A stretch of 64,000 bases of DNA, taken from Nakamurella deserti. GTDB lineage: Bacteria; Actinomycetota; Actinomycetes; Mycobacteriales; Nakamurellaceae. Where the stretch lies: positions 248,001 through 312,000 of the forward strand of contig NZ_QCXS01000004.1 of the NCBI RefSeq assembly GCF_003260015.1. The letters run 5' to 3'. Numbering within the stretch: the stretch's first letter is position 1; every line of letters starts with the position of its first letter. The notes beneath the pieces are model-generated. The model saw only the letters and a list, made by a program, of their open reading frames with translations. It made no database searches and had not been told where the DNA came from. Positions 1 to 8,359 of this stretch are shown here, one piece after another. A program made the translations under genes and the position numbers.

Positions 1-630
1 CGCAGCGCCGTCGGCGTCACCCTGGATGTAGCGGACGAGCTCGGGCGAGTAGTAGTTCATGGTGCCGACGATCTCGTCGGCCGGCGGCGGACTCCCCTGC
101 ACGTAGGAGTTGTCGAAGTCGATGAGCTTGGTGGTGTGTCCGCGTTCGGTCCGCTTGACGAGGACGTTGCCCGGCTTGAGGTCGCTGTGCACGATCTCGA
201 GGTCGTGCAGGATCTTCAGGCTGTGGGCGACGGTCTTGAGCAGCACCAACCGGGTCGGGAAGTCCAGCGCCGCCACCTGGGCGACGTCCAGCCCGGCGAC
301 GTCGATCTTCTCCGTCACCTTGTAGTACTTCGCTCCGTGCCGGAAGAAGTCCAGGGTCGCCACCAGGTTGCCGCCGTACCGGGTCACCGGACCGAGGGCG
401 GCCATGATGCCCCGGTGGTGTGCCTCGAAGGCCGCACACCGGGAGCGCTTGCGCGCCTTGGTGCGAGGACCGCCCGGGGCGTCGTCGTCGGGATAGGTCG
501 GGCTCAGGAAGCGCTTCAGGAAGTACTCTCGCCCACCGCGCTCGGCGAAGGTCCACTCGCTGAGGCCGGCCCCGACGACGCGGAACTCCTCGGTCAGCGT
601 GTAGCCGCCGATGACGTCACCGACGGTCAT
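1..630 (-). CDS. Ser/Thr protein kinase, TerY-P type (C-terminus outside window)
   Basis: This is the first 210 codons of a eukaryotic-type protein kinase; the rest lies beyond position 1. Visible motifs are the ATP lysine in YFLKRF, the catalytic loop HSDLKPGN and the metal site LIDFDNSY, followed by an activation-segment NYYSPE. HSD replaces HRD and DFD replaces DFG, so the kinase is non-canonical although the catalytic Asp, Lys and Asn are present. The ATG at 630 overlaps the stop of the upstream phosphatase gene by 4 bp (ATGA), so the two are translationally coupled. With the phosphatase and the vWA protein it makes the kinase-PP2C-vWA triad known as TerY-P; that assignment comes from gene order and motifs. 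Confidence 0.85.
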   Translation of the reverse strand, partial: MTVGDVIGGYTLTEEFRVVGAGLSEWTFAERGGREYFLKRFLSPTYPDDDAPGGPRTKARKRSRCAAFEAHHRGIMAALGPVTRYGGNLVATLDFFRHGAKYYKVTEKIDVAGLDVAQVAALDFPTRLVLLKTVAHSLKILHDLEIVHSDLKPGNVLVKRTERGHTTKLIDFDNSYVQGSPPPADEIVGTMNYYSPELVRYIQGDADGAA

Positions 631-2159
631 GATTCCTCCGCCGGGGCCTCGGACAGGTGACGCTCGTAGTCGCCCCGGTAGGCCGACCACAGCTCGGCGG
701 ACAACTCGGCGTGCCGGTTGCGCAGGATCTCCAACTCCAGCTCCAGTCGTCGCAGGTCCATCGACGCGGCGTCGAGGGGGCGCACGTGGTCGTTCTCCAC
801 CGCGTGACCGCGTGCAGCGAACAGGTCGCGCAGCGCGGTGTGGTCGGCGCCGACCGCGACCACCGCGAGGGCGGCGTCGTCGCCGGTCACGGCGGCGATC
901 TGCCGTTGCACCGCGACCGACCAGTCCTCGACGTCCTCGGAGGTCCGCAGGGTGGTGAGCAGCAGGTGCTCGAAGTGCATCGGTGACGGCAGGTATCCGA
1001 AGGCTCCGTCGGTGGCGGCCACCAGCAGGAAGGGAGCGGTCAGGTCGACCCGCCGGGAGTGCACGACGAACGGCACGTCGGCCGAGATGGCGTTGCTCAG
1101 CACCGAATCGGCACGCAGGTTGGCCATCGCGTCCGAGGGGTCGCGGAGGTCGTCGGGGGTCAGTTGGGCGGCTCCCCGGGCCGGCTCCAGCAGGTAGACG
1201 CGGGAGTCACCCGCCCAGAACAGCTGACCGTCCCACCGGGTCGAGTCCGGTGCGCGGCGCCTGACGACCGCCACGGCCATCGTGGTCGGCAGCGCCCGGA
1301 TCAACCGGGACCGCAGCGCGGACCGGGGTGCGTGCAGCGCGGCGAGGGTCTCCTTCAGGGCTGCGCCGATCGCGGCGTGCAGCTGGTCGGCCACTCCGGG
1401 CCCGTCGAGATCGCCACCACCGGAAACGATGTCGTCCAGAGAGCGGTCGACCACGTCGCGGACGACCCGGGACGCGAGGTACGCGCCGGTCCGGGGGCCG
1501 TCGGGGGTCTCGTAGACGGTGCCGCCGGCGCCGCCCATCCCGTCGAAGACGCCGACGACCACGAGGTCGCGCGCGCGACGCAGCAGGGGGTCCGCGTCCT
1601 CGCCCTGACCGAGGACCCGGTGCAGGTTGAAGCCGAAACCGACGGTGTCGGCCGGCGCGGTGCCGTCGGCGGTGACCGGGAACGCCGGCGCCCGGCCCGT
1701 CCCGGCGACGTCGTCGGTGTGCGCGTCATCGGCGGCACCATCGGGCCGGAGGGCGGATCCGTCGCCGTCGGAGTCCCGCTCCACCACCGAAGCGGTCGCG
1801 GGCGGCTCGTCGGACATCGCGCCGGGATCAGTGGCCGCCGGAGCGGATGCCGCGGGCGCGGAAGCGGCCGTACCGTCGGCGGGGTCCGTCCCTCCAGCGG
1901 CGGCCGTCACCTCGGCGGCAGCCGTCACGTCCGGGGCAGCAATTGCCTCAGGGGCGACGGCCCCTTCTGCAGCAGCCGTCCCTTCAGGGGCGACGGCCCC
2001 TTCTGCAGCGGCCGTTCCTTCGAGGGCGACCGTCGCTTGTGGGGCAGCGGTCACCTCGGGGGCGGTCGTCGCGGGCACCGGCTCCGGCACCGGGTCGATC
2101 AGCCGCACGGGTGGGCCGTGTTCGGGGAGGGCGTCGCGCGGCGGGACCTCGCTGGTCAC
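627..2159 (-). CDS. PP2C-family protein phosphatase with low-complexity N-terminus
   Basis: A 510-residue PPM/PP2C metal-dependent phosphatase, expected to remove phosphate from Ser/Thr set by the adjacent kinase. The four metal-site motifs are all present: FDGMGGAG, GDSRVYLL, ATDGAFGY and TGDDAALA. About 170 N-terminal residues are an Ala/Val/Pro/Glu-rich tail with a duplicated 12-residue unit, probably disordered. I start at GTG 2159 because it overlaps the stop of the vWA gene by 4 bp (GTGA); an upstream extension in the same frame would run inside the vWA domain and is a shadow. It is the middle gene of the three-gene operon. Cytoplasmic, with no signal peptide or membrane segment. Confidence 0.9.
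   Translation of the reverse strand: MTSEVPPRDALPEHGPPVRLIDPVPEPVPATTAPEVTAAPQATVALEGTAAAEGAVAPEGTAAAEGAVAPEAIAAPDVTAAAEVTAAAGGTDPADGTAASAPAASAPAATDPGAMSDEPPATASVVERDSDGDGSALRPDGAADDAHTDDVAGTGRAPAFPVTADGTAPADTVGFGFNLHRVLGQGEDADPLLRRARDLVVVGVFDGMGGAGGTVYETPDGPRTGAYLASRVVRDVVDRSLDDIVSGGGDLDGPGVADQLHAAIGAALKETLAALHAPRSALRSRLIRALPTTMAVAVVRRRAPDSTRWDGQLFWAGDSRVYLLEPARGAAQLTPDDLRDPSDAMANLRADSVLSNAISADVPFVVHSRRVDLTAPFLLVAATDGAFGYLPSPMHFEHLLLTTLRTSEDVEDWSVAVQRQIAAVTGDDAALAVVAVGADHTALRDLFAARGHAVENDHVRPLDAASMDLRRLELELEILRNRHAELSAELWSAYRGDYERHLSEAPAEES
1951..2022 (-). repeat. Two tandem 36-bp repeats inside the phosphatase tail
   Basis: Two near-identical 36-bp units begin at 1951 and 1987 (ggggcgacggccccttctgc...). 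They preserve the reading frame and encode a 12-residue Ala/Val/Pro/Glu unit twice. The flanks hold more degenerate copies, so the tail length probably varies between strains. Confidence 0.8.
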
Positions 2160-3217
2160 ACCGAGTTGCCGATGCTGTCGATGATGGTGCCGTAGTCGAC
2201 CTCCGACAGCCCACCGCCGGCCTGCGACGGGTGGTGCACGACGTTCTCCCAGTTGGCCGAGATGTCGCTCCAACCCGGTCCGTCCGGAGCGAACAGGATG
2301 AGCCGCTTGCTGCTCGGCCCGAGGAGCCCCTGGGCGTCCTCCCACAGATCGGTCAGCGCATCGAAGTCGGCGGGCACCGATCCCGCGAGGTCGGGCGGCA
2401 GGACCGACCGGTCCAGCGGATGCGCCGGCTGATCGGTCCACACCACGATCACCTGGCGCCGGCGGTCGCCCGCCGAGGTCCACGGGGAGGTGATGGCCAG
2501 CGCCACGGCCTCCAGCCCCGATTCCGGAGCGTCCCCGCCGCCCTCGGCGACCAGTCCGTTGACGAACTGGTCGAAGAAGATCTGCTCGGCCGGCAACCCG
2601 AAGAACGCGGACTCGATGAGCGCGTTGTCGGTGTTGACCGAGAAGTCGCGGAACGCCACGACGCGCACCCGCAGCTGGTCGACGTGCTTGCCCTTGTCGG
2701 TCAGGTTCGTCTGCACGTCGTCGTAGAACCTCAGGGCGTTGGTCTTCACCGCGTCCAGCACCGGGTTCATGCTGCCCGTCACGTCGATGCAGAACACGAT
2801 GTCCACCGCGTAGCTCAGACTCCGGGCGGCCGGTGTCGCCATCGACCGGCCGGCCGGGGCGGCCGACGCGGCCGGGTTTGTGGCGGCGGTTCCCGGATCG
2901 GCCGCCGGAGGCGGTCCCTGCGTCAGCGGGGGTGGCGTGGCGTCCGACCCGGCGCCGTCACCGGAGCCCTCCGATGATGTCCCGGACGCGGGATCCGCGA
3001 CGCCGACGGACGGCTGGTCCGCGACGGCGGTCCCGGTCGGGTCACCCAGGTCGGTCCTGGCCACGTCGCCGAAGTCGGTCCCGGCCGGGTCGTCCGGGGC
3101 GGTTCCGGCCGGGTGGCCCGGGTCGGTTCCGGCCGTCGCGGTGGTCGGCTCGGTCGCGGCATCGTCGCTGCTCAGGCCCGTTTCGGGGGACGGCTCGGGG
3201 GTTCGTTGGTCAGTCAC
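2156..3217 (-). CDS. TerY-like von Willebrand factor A domain protein
   Basis: A 353-residue protein whose C-terminal 215 residues form a vWA domain. The metal-ion-dependent adhesion site is visible as IDVTGSMN (a DxTxS form). The N-terminal 130 residues are a Thr/Asp/Pro/Gly-rich linker with repeated GTD/DP units. TerY-type vWA proteins are cytoplasmic and usually partner a PP2C phosphatase and a kinase in tellurite- and stress-linked TerY-P systems; both partners follow directly, each with a 4-bp overlap. The start is the GTG at 3217. No other ter genes (terZABCDEF) are in view, so the stimulus is unknown. Confidence 0.85.
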   Translation of the reverse strand: MTDQRTPEPSPETGLSSDDAATEPTTATAGTDPGHPAGTAPDDPAGTDFGDVARTDLGDPTGTAVADQPSVGVADPASGTSSEGSGDGAGSDATPPPLTQGPPPAADPGTAATNPAASAAPAGRSMATPAARSLSYAVDIVFCIDVTGSMNPVLDAVKTNALRFYDDVQTNLTDKGKHVDQLRVRVVAFRDFSVNTDNALIESAFFGLPAEQIFFDQFVNGLVAEGGGDAPESGLEAVALAITSPWTSAGDRRRQVIVVWTDQPAHPLDRSVLPPDLAGSVPADFDALTDLWEDAQGLLGPSSKRLILFAPDGPGWSDISANWENVVHHPSQAGGGLSEVDYGTIIDSIGNSV

Positions 3218-3319
3218 GGACAGGTCTCCGATGTGTGGGCGTCACGCGCCGGGCGAACCGGCCTTCTCCCGGGGCCTTACCCCCGAAGGGAGGTGTTGAG
3301 CGGTGGGCCGGCCGGTGGT

Positions 3320-3440
3320 GGCACGGACGTCGCCCGGTGGCGGCACTAGGGCACGGACGCCGCCCGTTGGCGGCACTGTGGCACGGACGCCGTTCCGGCG
3401 GTGGCGCCGTGGCACGGACGCCGTCCGGTGGCGGCGGCAC
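3320..3440. repeat. Four-copy 30-bp minisatellite with hairpin potential
   Basis: Units begin with ggcacggacg at 3320, 3350, 3380 and 3411, a period of 30-31 bp with no spacer. Copy 2 contains the perfect inverted repeat gccgcc-cgtt-ggcggc, and the other copies contain weaker versions. The array fills the space between the TerY-like gene and the small helical protein, and no gene reads through it convincingly. Confidence 0.8.
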
Positions 3441-3596
3441 AGGCCGATCTGTCCGGTGCGGCCCACGCCGGCGCGACGATGGCCCCGGCACGACACGATC
3501 GTCGTCGGTGGGAATCCACGGCGTTCGCGGTAGGTTGTCGCCGCGGTCGTCCCACGCACCCGCACCATGACCGAGACCGACCACAGGGAGATCCAC

Positions 3597-3824
3597 ATGA
3601 GCCTCACCGAACGAGCCCGGGAGACCACCGACGAAGCGGTCGACAAGATCAAGGACGTCGCGGAGACCGTCGGTGTCAGCGCGGCCGTGGTCGCGTCCGA
3701 GACCTGGGACAAGGCCAAGGACGTGGCCGAGACCGTCGGTCACAAGATCGCCGATCTCGCCGAGGACCTGAAGGACAGGGTGACCGGATCCGGCGAGGAC
3801 GCCGACACGCGCTCGGACTCCTGA
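3597..3824 (+). CDS. Small hydrophilic amphipathic-helix protein
   Basis: A 75-residue, highly charged protein without signal or membrane segment. It has a heptad/11-mer-like pattern in which KIKDVAETVG recurs as KAKDVAETVG about 23 residues later, typical of CsbD/YtxH/LEA-like stress proteins, but I cannot assign a family with certainty. The ATG at 3597 is chosen because AGGGAG lies about 8 bp upstream; an in-frame ATG at 3567 has no such site. It is monocistronic, pointing away from the TerY-P operon. Confidence 0.75.
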   Translation: MSLTERARETTDEAVDKIKDVAETVGVSAAVVASETWDKAKDVAETVGHKIADLAEDLKDRVTGSGEDADTRSDS

Positions 3825-4008
3825 CCGCACCCGGGTCGACAACCGCCCGGTCGCGCTGTTCGCGAGACCACTGATCCCGCAACATCCTCGATGTCCGCGG
3901 CTCGCCGGGACGCCGGGACGCCACGGGACCGTGCCGCGGCGTGTCGACCACGGTCGGCGCCGCGACGCACCGCCACCACGTCGGCCGGGGCGTGGCAGGG
4001 TGTCCGGC

Positions 4009-4971
4009 ATGAGCCCCGCCACCGATCCCCGGACGTACGACCTGGACGCAGTGCGGCGACGGGTGCTGCCCGAACGCGGCGGAGCGGTCGACGACAGCAT
4101 CCCGCAGCTCGCCGACGCCGATCCGGAACTGTGCGGCCTCGCGCTGGTGCTCGCCGACGGCAGCACTCACGCGAGCACCCAGAGCGACGTGCCGTTCAGC
4201 GTGCAGTCGGCGGTCAAGCCGTTCCTGTTCGCGTTGGCGCTGCTGGACACCGGCGGTCAAGCCCTCGACCGCATCGGCATCGAACCGACCGGTGAGGCTT
4301 TCGACGCGATCAAGCTGGAGACCTCCACCGGGCGCCCGCCCAACCCGATGGTCAACGCCGGCGCACTGCTGACCGCGGCGCTGGTGGACGGCGGGGACAC
4401 CGACGCGCGCACCGACCGCATCCTGCGTGGCTTGTCGGCGTTCGCCGGTCGCGACCTGGAGATCGACGAAGGGGTGGCGCGCAGCGAACATCTGTGCGGC
4501 GACCGCAACCATGCCCTGGCCCATCTGATGCGCGCCGAAGGCACCCTGACCGTGAGCGCGGACGACGCGGTCGCCGTCTACGCGCGAGCGTGCGCAGTGC
4601 TCGTCGATGCGCGGACACTGGCGGTCATGGCCGCGACACTGGCGTTCGGCGGCACCAACCCCGTGACCGGAGACGTGGTCGTACCGCCCGACGTCGCCCG
4701 CGACGTGGTCTCGGTGATGGCGACCTGTGGGGTGTACGACGGGTCGGGACGCTGGATGCGCAGCGTCGGCGTGCCGGCGAAATCGAGCGTCTCCGGGGCG
4801 ATCGCCCTCTCCGCCCCCGGCGTGCTGGGTGCGGCCGTCGTCAGCCCGCCACTGGACGAGCAGGGCACCAGTGTGCGTGGCCGTCTGCTCGCCGAGCATC
4901 TGTCCGACGACCTCGACCTGCACGTGTTCGGCCGGCGGGCAGGATCGGCCGCGGACCTGCCGGCGGGGTAG
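4009..4971 (+). CDS. glsA: Glutaminase
   Basis: A 320-residue protein of the bacterial glutaminase family (beta-lactamase-like fold), which hydrolyses L-glutamine to glutamate and ammonia in the cytoplasm. The catalytic SxxK is seen as Ser67-Ala-Val-Lys70 within FSVQSAVKPF. The family motif NPMVNAGAL and the C-terminal KSSVSGAIALSAP, equivalent to the usual KSGVSGGI, are also present. Length fits the family (about 300-330). The ATG at 4009 is preceded by an AGGG box. It stands alone between genes on other strands, and a small inverted repeat follows the stop. Confidence 0.9.
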   Translation: MSPATDPRTYDLDAVRRRVLPERGGAVDDSIPQLADADPELCGLALVLADGSTHASTQSDVPFSVQSAVKPFLFALALLDTGGQALDRIGIEPTGEAFDAIKLETSTGRPPNPMVNAGALLTAALVDGGDTDARTDRILRGLSAFAGRDLEIDEGVARSEHLCGDRNHALAHLMRAEGTLTVSADDAVAVYARACAVLVDARTLAVMAATLAFGGTNPVTGDVVVPPDVARDVVSVMATCGVYDGSGRWMRSVGVPAKSSVSGAIALSAPGVLGAAVVSPPLDEQGTSVRGRLLAEHLSDDLDLHVFGRRAGSAADLPAG

Positions 4972-5003
4972 GCGGATGGAGGATCGGGGATCGGTCGTCC
5001 GCC
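4971..5003. terminator. Possible bidirectional terminator hairpin
   Basis: ggcgga at 4971-4976 pairs with tccgcc at 4998-5003, extended by about two more pairs including a wobble. It lies between the convergent ends of the glutaminase and RibD-C reductase genes. There is no T-tract, which is usual in such GC-rich DNA. Confidence 0.35.
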
Positions 5004-5017
5004 CGGAGACCCCGACG

Positions 5018-5599
5018 TCAGCGGCGCACCTGGAAGCGCAGGTGCAGGACGCGGTCGCCGGGGATCACCACGTCGGGATCGGTCAGCAGGTGCTGGGTGG
5101 CGACCGAGCCGAAGTAGCGCCTGCCGGACCCGAAGACGACAGGGACGACGTCCATCCGCACCTCGTCGACCAGGCCGGCCGCGAACACCTGGCCGCCGAC
5201 ATCGCCGGCGGCGACCTCCACCGTGCGGTCGCCTGCCAGCTCCCGCGCCCTGGCCACGGCGGATTCGACACCGTCGACGAAGTGGAACGGCGCGGCGGGA
5301 TCCCATCCCGCCGGCGCCGGGCGGTGCGTCACGACGACCACATGGTCGATCCCGCTCGGCGGCACCCCGTCCCAGCCGTCCGTCAGGTCGAAGACCCGAC
5401 GACCGGCGACCGTCGCCCCGATCCCGTCCCAGTAGGGCCGGGTGTAGTCGTACGAGGTCTGTGACACCGTCAGCTCGCCGCCCGCGTCGAGCGGCACGTC
5501 ACCGGCGGTCAGCCACTCGAAAAGCGGTCCCGGCTGGTCGTTCTCGTCGGCGATGAAGCCGTCCAGCGACACCGTGCCGTACATGACGACCTTACCCAC
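5018..5599 (-). CDS. RibD-C / dihydrofolate-reductase-like protein
   Basis: A 193-residue single-domain member of the RibD C-terminal/DHFR-fold family (YyaP/YwjB-like), NADPH-dependent reductases mostly of unknown substrate. Seen in the sequence: the N-terminal MYGTVSLDGFIADE, the central ATVAGRRVFDLTDGW and the C-terminal ELAGDRTVEVAAGDVGGQ and FGSGRRYFG segments. The start is GTG 5599, because TGGAGGG lies 5 bp upstream; an in-frame ATG at 5584 is the alternative. Monocistronic. A decayed relative of the same fold sits at the far end of the window. Confidence 0.85.
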   Translation of the reverse strand: MGKVVMYGTVSLDGFIADENDQPGPLFEWLTAGDVPLDAGGELTVSQTSYDYTRPYWDGIGATVAGRRVFDLTDGWDGVPPSGIDHVVVVTHRPAPAGWDPAAPFHFVDGVESAVARARELAGDRTVEVAAGDVGGQVFAAGLVDEVRMDVVPVVFGSGRRYFGSVATQHLLTDPDVVIPGDRVLHLRFQVRR

Positions 5600-6116
5600 G
5601 GGACCCTCCACTGTGCCGGGATGCGCCCACGGTAGCGCGCGCCGACCCCGGCGTCCTGCGTAGGGACGTTCCACCCGGGCGCCGGCTGCGCTCGGGCGAC
5701 CACCCGGCGGGGCGGGACGGGCACCGGCGGTCCGACCCGACCGGCGCCGGGCGAGCACTGCCCTGAACCGGGGCGGCACGGCGGCGTCGGCACGACCGGG
5801 GCGGCGGCGTCACACACGGGCGACGTCGGCACGGCGGCGGCGGCACGACCGGGCGGCGGCACGACCGGGCGGCGGCACGACCGGGCGGCGGCACCACCAC
5901 CGTGTCGGACGCACAGGAGCGGGCCACGGGAACCCCACGACGGTGCCGAGAGCGGACGGACCGCGTGGTGCGCCGACGACGGTGTCGGCGCGACCCGGCA
6001 GCTCGTCGCAGGCGCCTTGCCGCGCTGGTCGTGGACGTGGCCGAAGCGCGGGGTTGACGAATCGTGTCGTTCTCGCGCGCTCCTACCTGCTTCCCTCGCC
6101 ACCGGCCCGGTCGTCG
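5600..6116. other. Intergenic region with short tandem repeats
   Basis: About 500 bp without a supported gene. It holds the 16-bp tandem array at 5845-5892 and degenerate ggcggcac-rich DNA around it. Reading frames here are very rich in Arg, Pro and Gly and look like artefacts of GC content. Confidence 0.6.
5845..5892. repeat. Three-copy 16-bp tandem repeat
   Basis: The unit acgaccgggcggcggc starts at 5845, 5861 and 5877 with no spacer. It shares the ggcggcac core with the minisatellite near 3.4 kb, though unit lengths differ. Confidence 0.85.
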
Positions 6117-6962
6117 TCATCCGGTGACATTGCCGGGCGTGCGGGCACCGTCGTGTGTGCGGTCGTCGTCGAGGTAGGCCAGGACCGCCCGTGCCGTCTC
6201 GTCCGGTGCGCTGACGTGTGGGCAGTGGCCGGTCGCCTCCAATTGGACGAAGGCGCTGCCGCGGAGGTGGCGGTGCACGTACAGCCCCACCTCGACGGGC
6301 GCGAGGATGTCGTCGCTGGTCTGCAGGATCAGGGACGGCACCGACACCTGGTCCAGCAGCCGCCGGGCGTCGCTGAGGAAGGTGACGCGGGCGAAGTTGT
6401 ACGCGATGTCGGGCCGGGTCCGACAGAAACTCGTGGTGAGCTCGTCCTGCAGCTCGCCCGGCTGTCCCGCGCCCATCACGGCGGGGGCCATCGCCGCCGC
6501 CCAGCCGAAGTAGTTGCTGTCCAACGACTCGAGGAGGCCCTCGATGTCCGCCTCGCTGAAACCCCCGGCGTACCCGTCGTCGTCGATGAACCGGGGGGAC
6601 GGTGACACGAGGACGAGTCGCCGGAACAGGTCCGGCCGACGCACGGCGGCCGCGACACCGATCATCGAGCTGACGCTGTGGCCGACCAGAACGACGTCGG
6701 CGAGGCCCATCTCGTCGCACAACTCGAGGATGTCGGTCGCGTAGCCGTCCAGGTCGGCGTATTTCCCGGGATCGTAGGCGGCCAGATCCGACCGTCCGGA
6801 CCCGACCAGATCGAACACCACCACCCGAAACTTGTCGGTGAACGCCGGCAGCAGCCGGTTCCACATGTTCTGGTCACAGCCGAAGCCGTGGGCGAACATC
6901 ACGACGGGACCGTCCGGCACACCCAACGTCCGCGCGAAATGACGGGACACCGCAGACGTCAT
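6117..6962 (-). CDS. RsbQ-like alpha/beta hydrolase
   Basis: A 281-residue alpha/beta hydrolase closely resembling Bacillus RsbQ, the positive regulator that works with the PAS-PP2C phosphatase RsbP in energy-stress signalling. The oxyanion strand FAHGFGCDQNMW, the nucleophile elbow GHSVSS with Ser96, an acid at Asp217/218 in SDDILAP and His246 in TGHCPHVS fit the RsbQ triad almost position for position. The start is ATG 6962 with an AGGAAGGA box about 7 bp upstream. No rsbP lies next to it, so a signalling partner, or a small hydrophobic substrate as in the related D14/KAI2 receptors, is inference only. Confidence 0.85.
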   Translation of the reverse strand: MTSAVSRHFARTLGVPDGPVVMFAHGFGCDQNMWNRLLPAFTDKFRVVVFDLVGSGRSDLAAYDPGKYADLDGYATDILELCDEMGLADVVLVGHSVSSMIGVAAAVRRPDLFRRLVLVSPSPRFIDDDGYAGGFSEADIEGLLESLDSNYFGWAAAMAPAVMGAGQPGELQDELTTSFCRTRPDIAYNFARVTFLSDARRLLDQVSVPSLILQTSDDILAPVEVGLYVHRHLRGSAFVQLEATGHCPHVSAPDETARAVLAYLDDDRTHDGARTPGNVTG

Positions 6963-7798
6963 CACCGGTTCCTTCCTGCAGGCTGGTCACCGACCCGGCC
7001 AGCCGGCGGGTCGAGGAGCTCCTGACGCTGCCTGCAGGAACAGGCCCCACCCGGGCAGAGCGCAGGTGGAGCGTTTCTCACGATAACCCCGCCCCGTACG
7101 GGCGCCGGCGGTACCGCGGAAGATCACCGCATCGCCGACCGGCCCACTCCGCTCGGTGAGCGGAGCACTCGTCGGCTTCATCCAGTCGTGGCGGCCGGGC
7201 CGGGATGTGGTGGCGGTGAGCCGTGGACGGGATTGGCCGCAGCTGCGAGGAGCGCCGCGGAGTACGTCGGCCCGCGTCCACCCGGCCGGCCGGCTGCGGT
7301 GTGCTGAAGTCCCGGCCGCCACCACGCCCCGCGTCCGTCGTGAATCCGCTGCGATACGGCGGGCACCGGTGATGTCGCTGTGGCACCGGGCGATCGGTCG
7401 AGCCATCGGTGAACGGATCTCGCGATCGCCGTGGTTCACAGCCCGTACCGGTCGTACAGGCGGGGTAGCGCCCCGGTGCTGAGGACTCGTCCGACAGCCC
7501 GACGCGTCGGACGGCCGGCACGGTGCGGGTGGCCGCGCCGGCGGTGTCGTGGATCAAGCTGGTTGCGACTGCGGTGAGACCTCCGCTGCTACTGCGGTTC
7601 TCGAGCGCGACGACGCGCCGGCCGCCGTCGGCGGCAGGGGCGACCGCAGCGTGGTCGAGGGGTTTGACGGTGGGCACAGCGGTGACGGCGACGACGGCCC
7701 CGCCGGCGGCGGGCTTCTCCGCGGCGGCCGGCTCACGCATCGACCCGGTCGCCACCCGTCACCGGCGAGGCCTGGTGACGACGCCACCGGTGAGCGGT
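6963..7798. other. Intergenic region, no supported gene
   Basis: Over 800 bp with several open frames of 60-225 codons on both strands, none with a recognisable motif or a convincing ribosome-binding site. The longest, on the minus strand at 7078-7755, begins with an Ala/Val-rich stretch and turns into Arg/Pro/His-rich sequence typical of non-coding GC-rich DNA. It could hide a decayed gene. Confidence 0.5.
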
Positions 7799-8359
7799 TC
7801 AGGCGCGCAGGCCCCGGTCGATGAACGCGATCATCCAGGTGAAGCTGGTGTCGACGTCGGTGGCCATCTGGAACCCGTCGGAGGCTTCGAGGGTGGCGAA
7901 GCCGTGCAGGATGCTGCGCAGCATGCGCAGGGCGTGGATGCGGTCGCCGGGGTCCGGTCGGTATCCCTGCAGCACGGCGGCGAAGGAGTCGAGGGTGCGC
8001 TCCAACGCGACCGCGAGGGGGTCCTGCGGGCCGGTCAGTCGGACGCCGACGGTCGCGGCGTACCGGCCCGGGTACCTCGTGACGTAGCTGCGGACCGCCC
8101 CGGCCGCCGCGGTGAGGGCGTCCCGGCCGGCGCGGCCCTGCATCGCATCCCGGAGCTCGTCGCCCAGCTCGGTCGCGGCGAGGACGGCGACGCGATGGGT
8201 GAGGTCGGCCATCCCGTCGACGTGCTTGTAGAGCGACGGTGCGCGCACGCCCAGGCGTTCCGCGACCAGGCTCATGCTCAGGTGGGCCAGGCCGACCTCG
8301 TCCGCCACCACCGCCGCCGCGGCGGTGACGACCGCAGGATCGAGTCCCGCTCTAGGCAT
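7799..8359 (-). CDS. TetR-family transcriptional regulator
   Basis: A 186-residue TetR-type repressor. The N-terminal helix-turn-helix is visible around residues 25-48 (LSMSLVAERLGVRAPSLYKH), followed by a divergent ligand-binding domain rich in Ala and Leu. The ATG at 8359 overlaps the 3' end of the hydrolase gene by 8 bp, so it is the second gene of a two-gene operon and probably controls it together with itself. A short palindrome just upstream of the operon is a candidate operator. The inducer is unknown, most likely the substrate or product of the hydrolase. Confidence 0.9.
   Translation of the reverse strand: MPRAGLDPAVVTAAAAVVADEVGLAHLSMSLVAERLGVRAPSLYKHVDGMADLTHRVAVLAATELGDELRDAMQGRAGRDALTAAAGAVRSYVTRYPGRYAATVGVRLTGPQDPLAVALERTLDSFAAVLQGYRPDPGDRIHALRMLRSILHGFATLEASDGFQMATDVDTSFTWMIAFIDRGLRA

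Noticed and set aside
1059-2195. 378-codon plus-strand frame
   Set aside because: It is antisense to the phosphatase gene, whose four PP2C motifs are intact, and has no motif itself.
2160-2483. Upstream extension of the PP2C phosphatase
   Set aside because: It would lie within the vWA domain of the previous gene; GTG 2159 gives the 4-bp overlap typical of this operon.
3320-3440. 30-bp repeats considered as a CRISPR array
   Set aside because: Units are contiguous with no spacers, and no cas genes are nearby; it is a minisatellite.
7078-7755. 225-codon minus-strand frame as a gene
   Set aside because: No motif or ribosome-binding site; the second half is Arg/Pro/His-rich, typical of non-coding GC-rich DNA.
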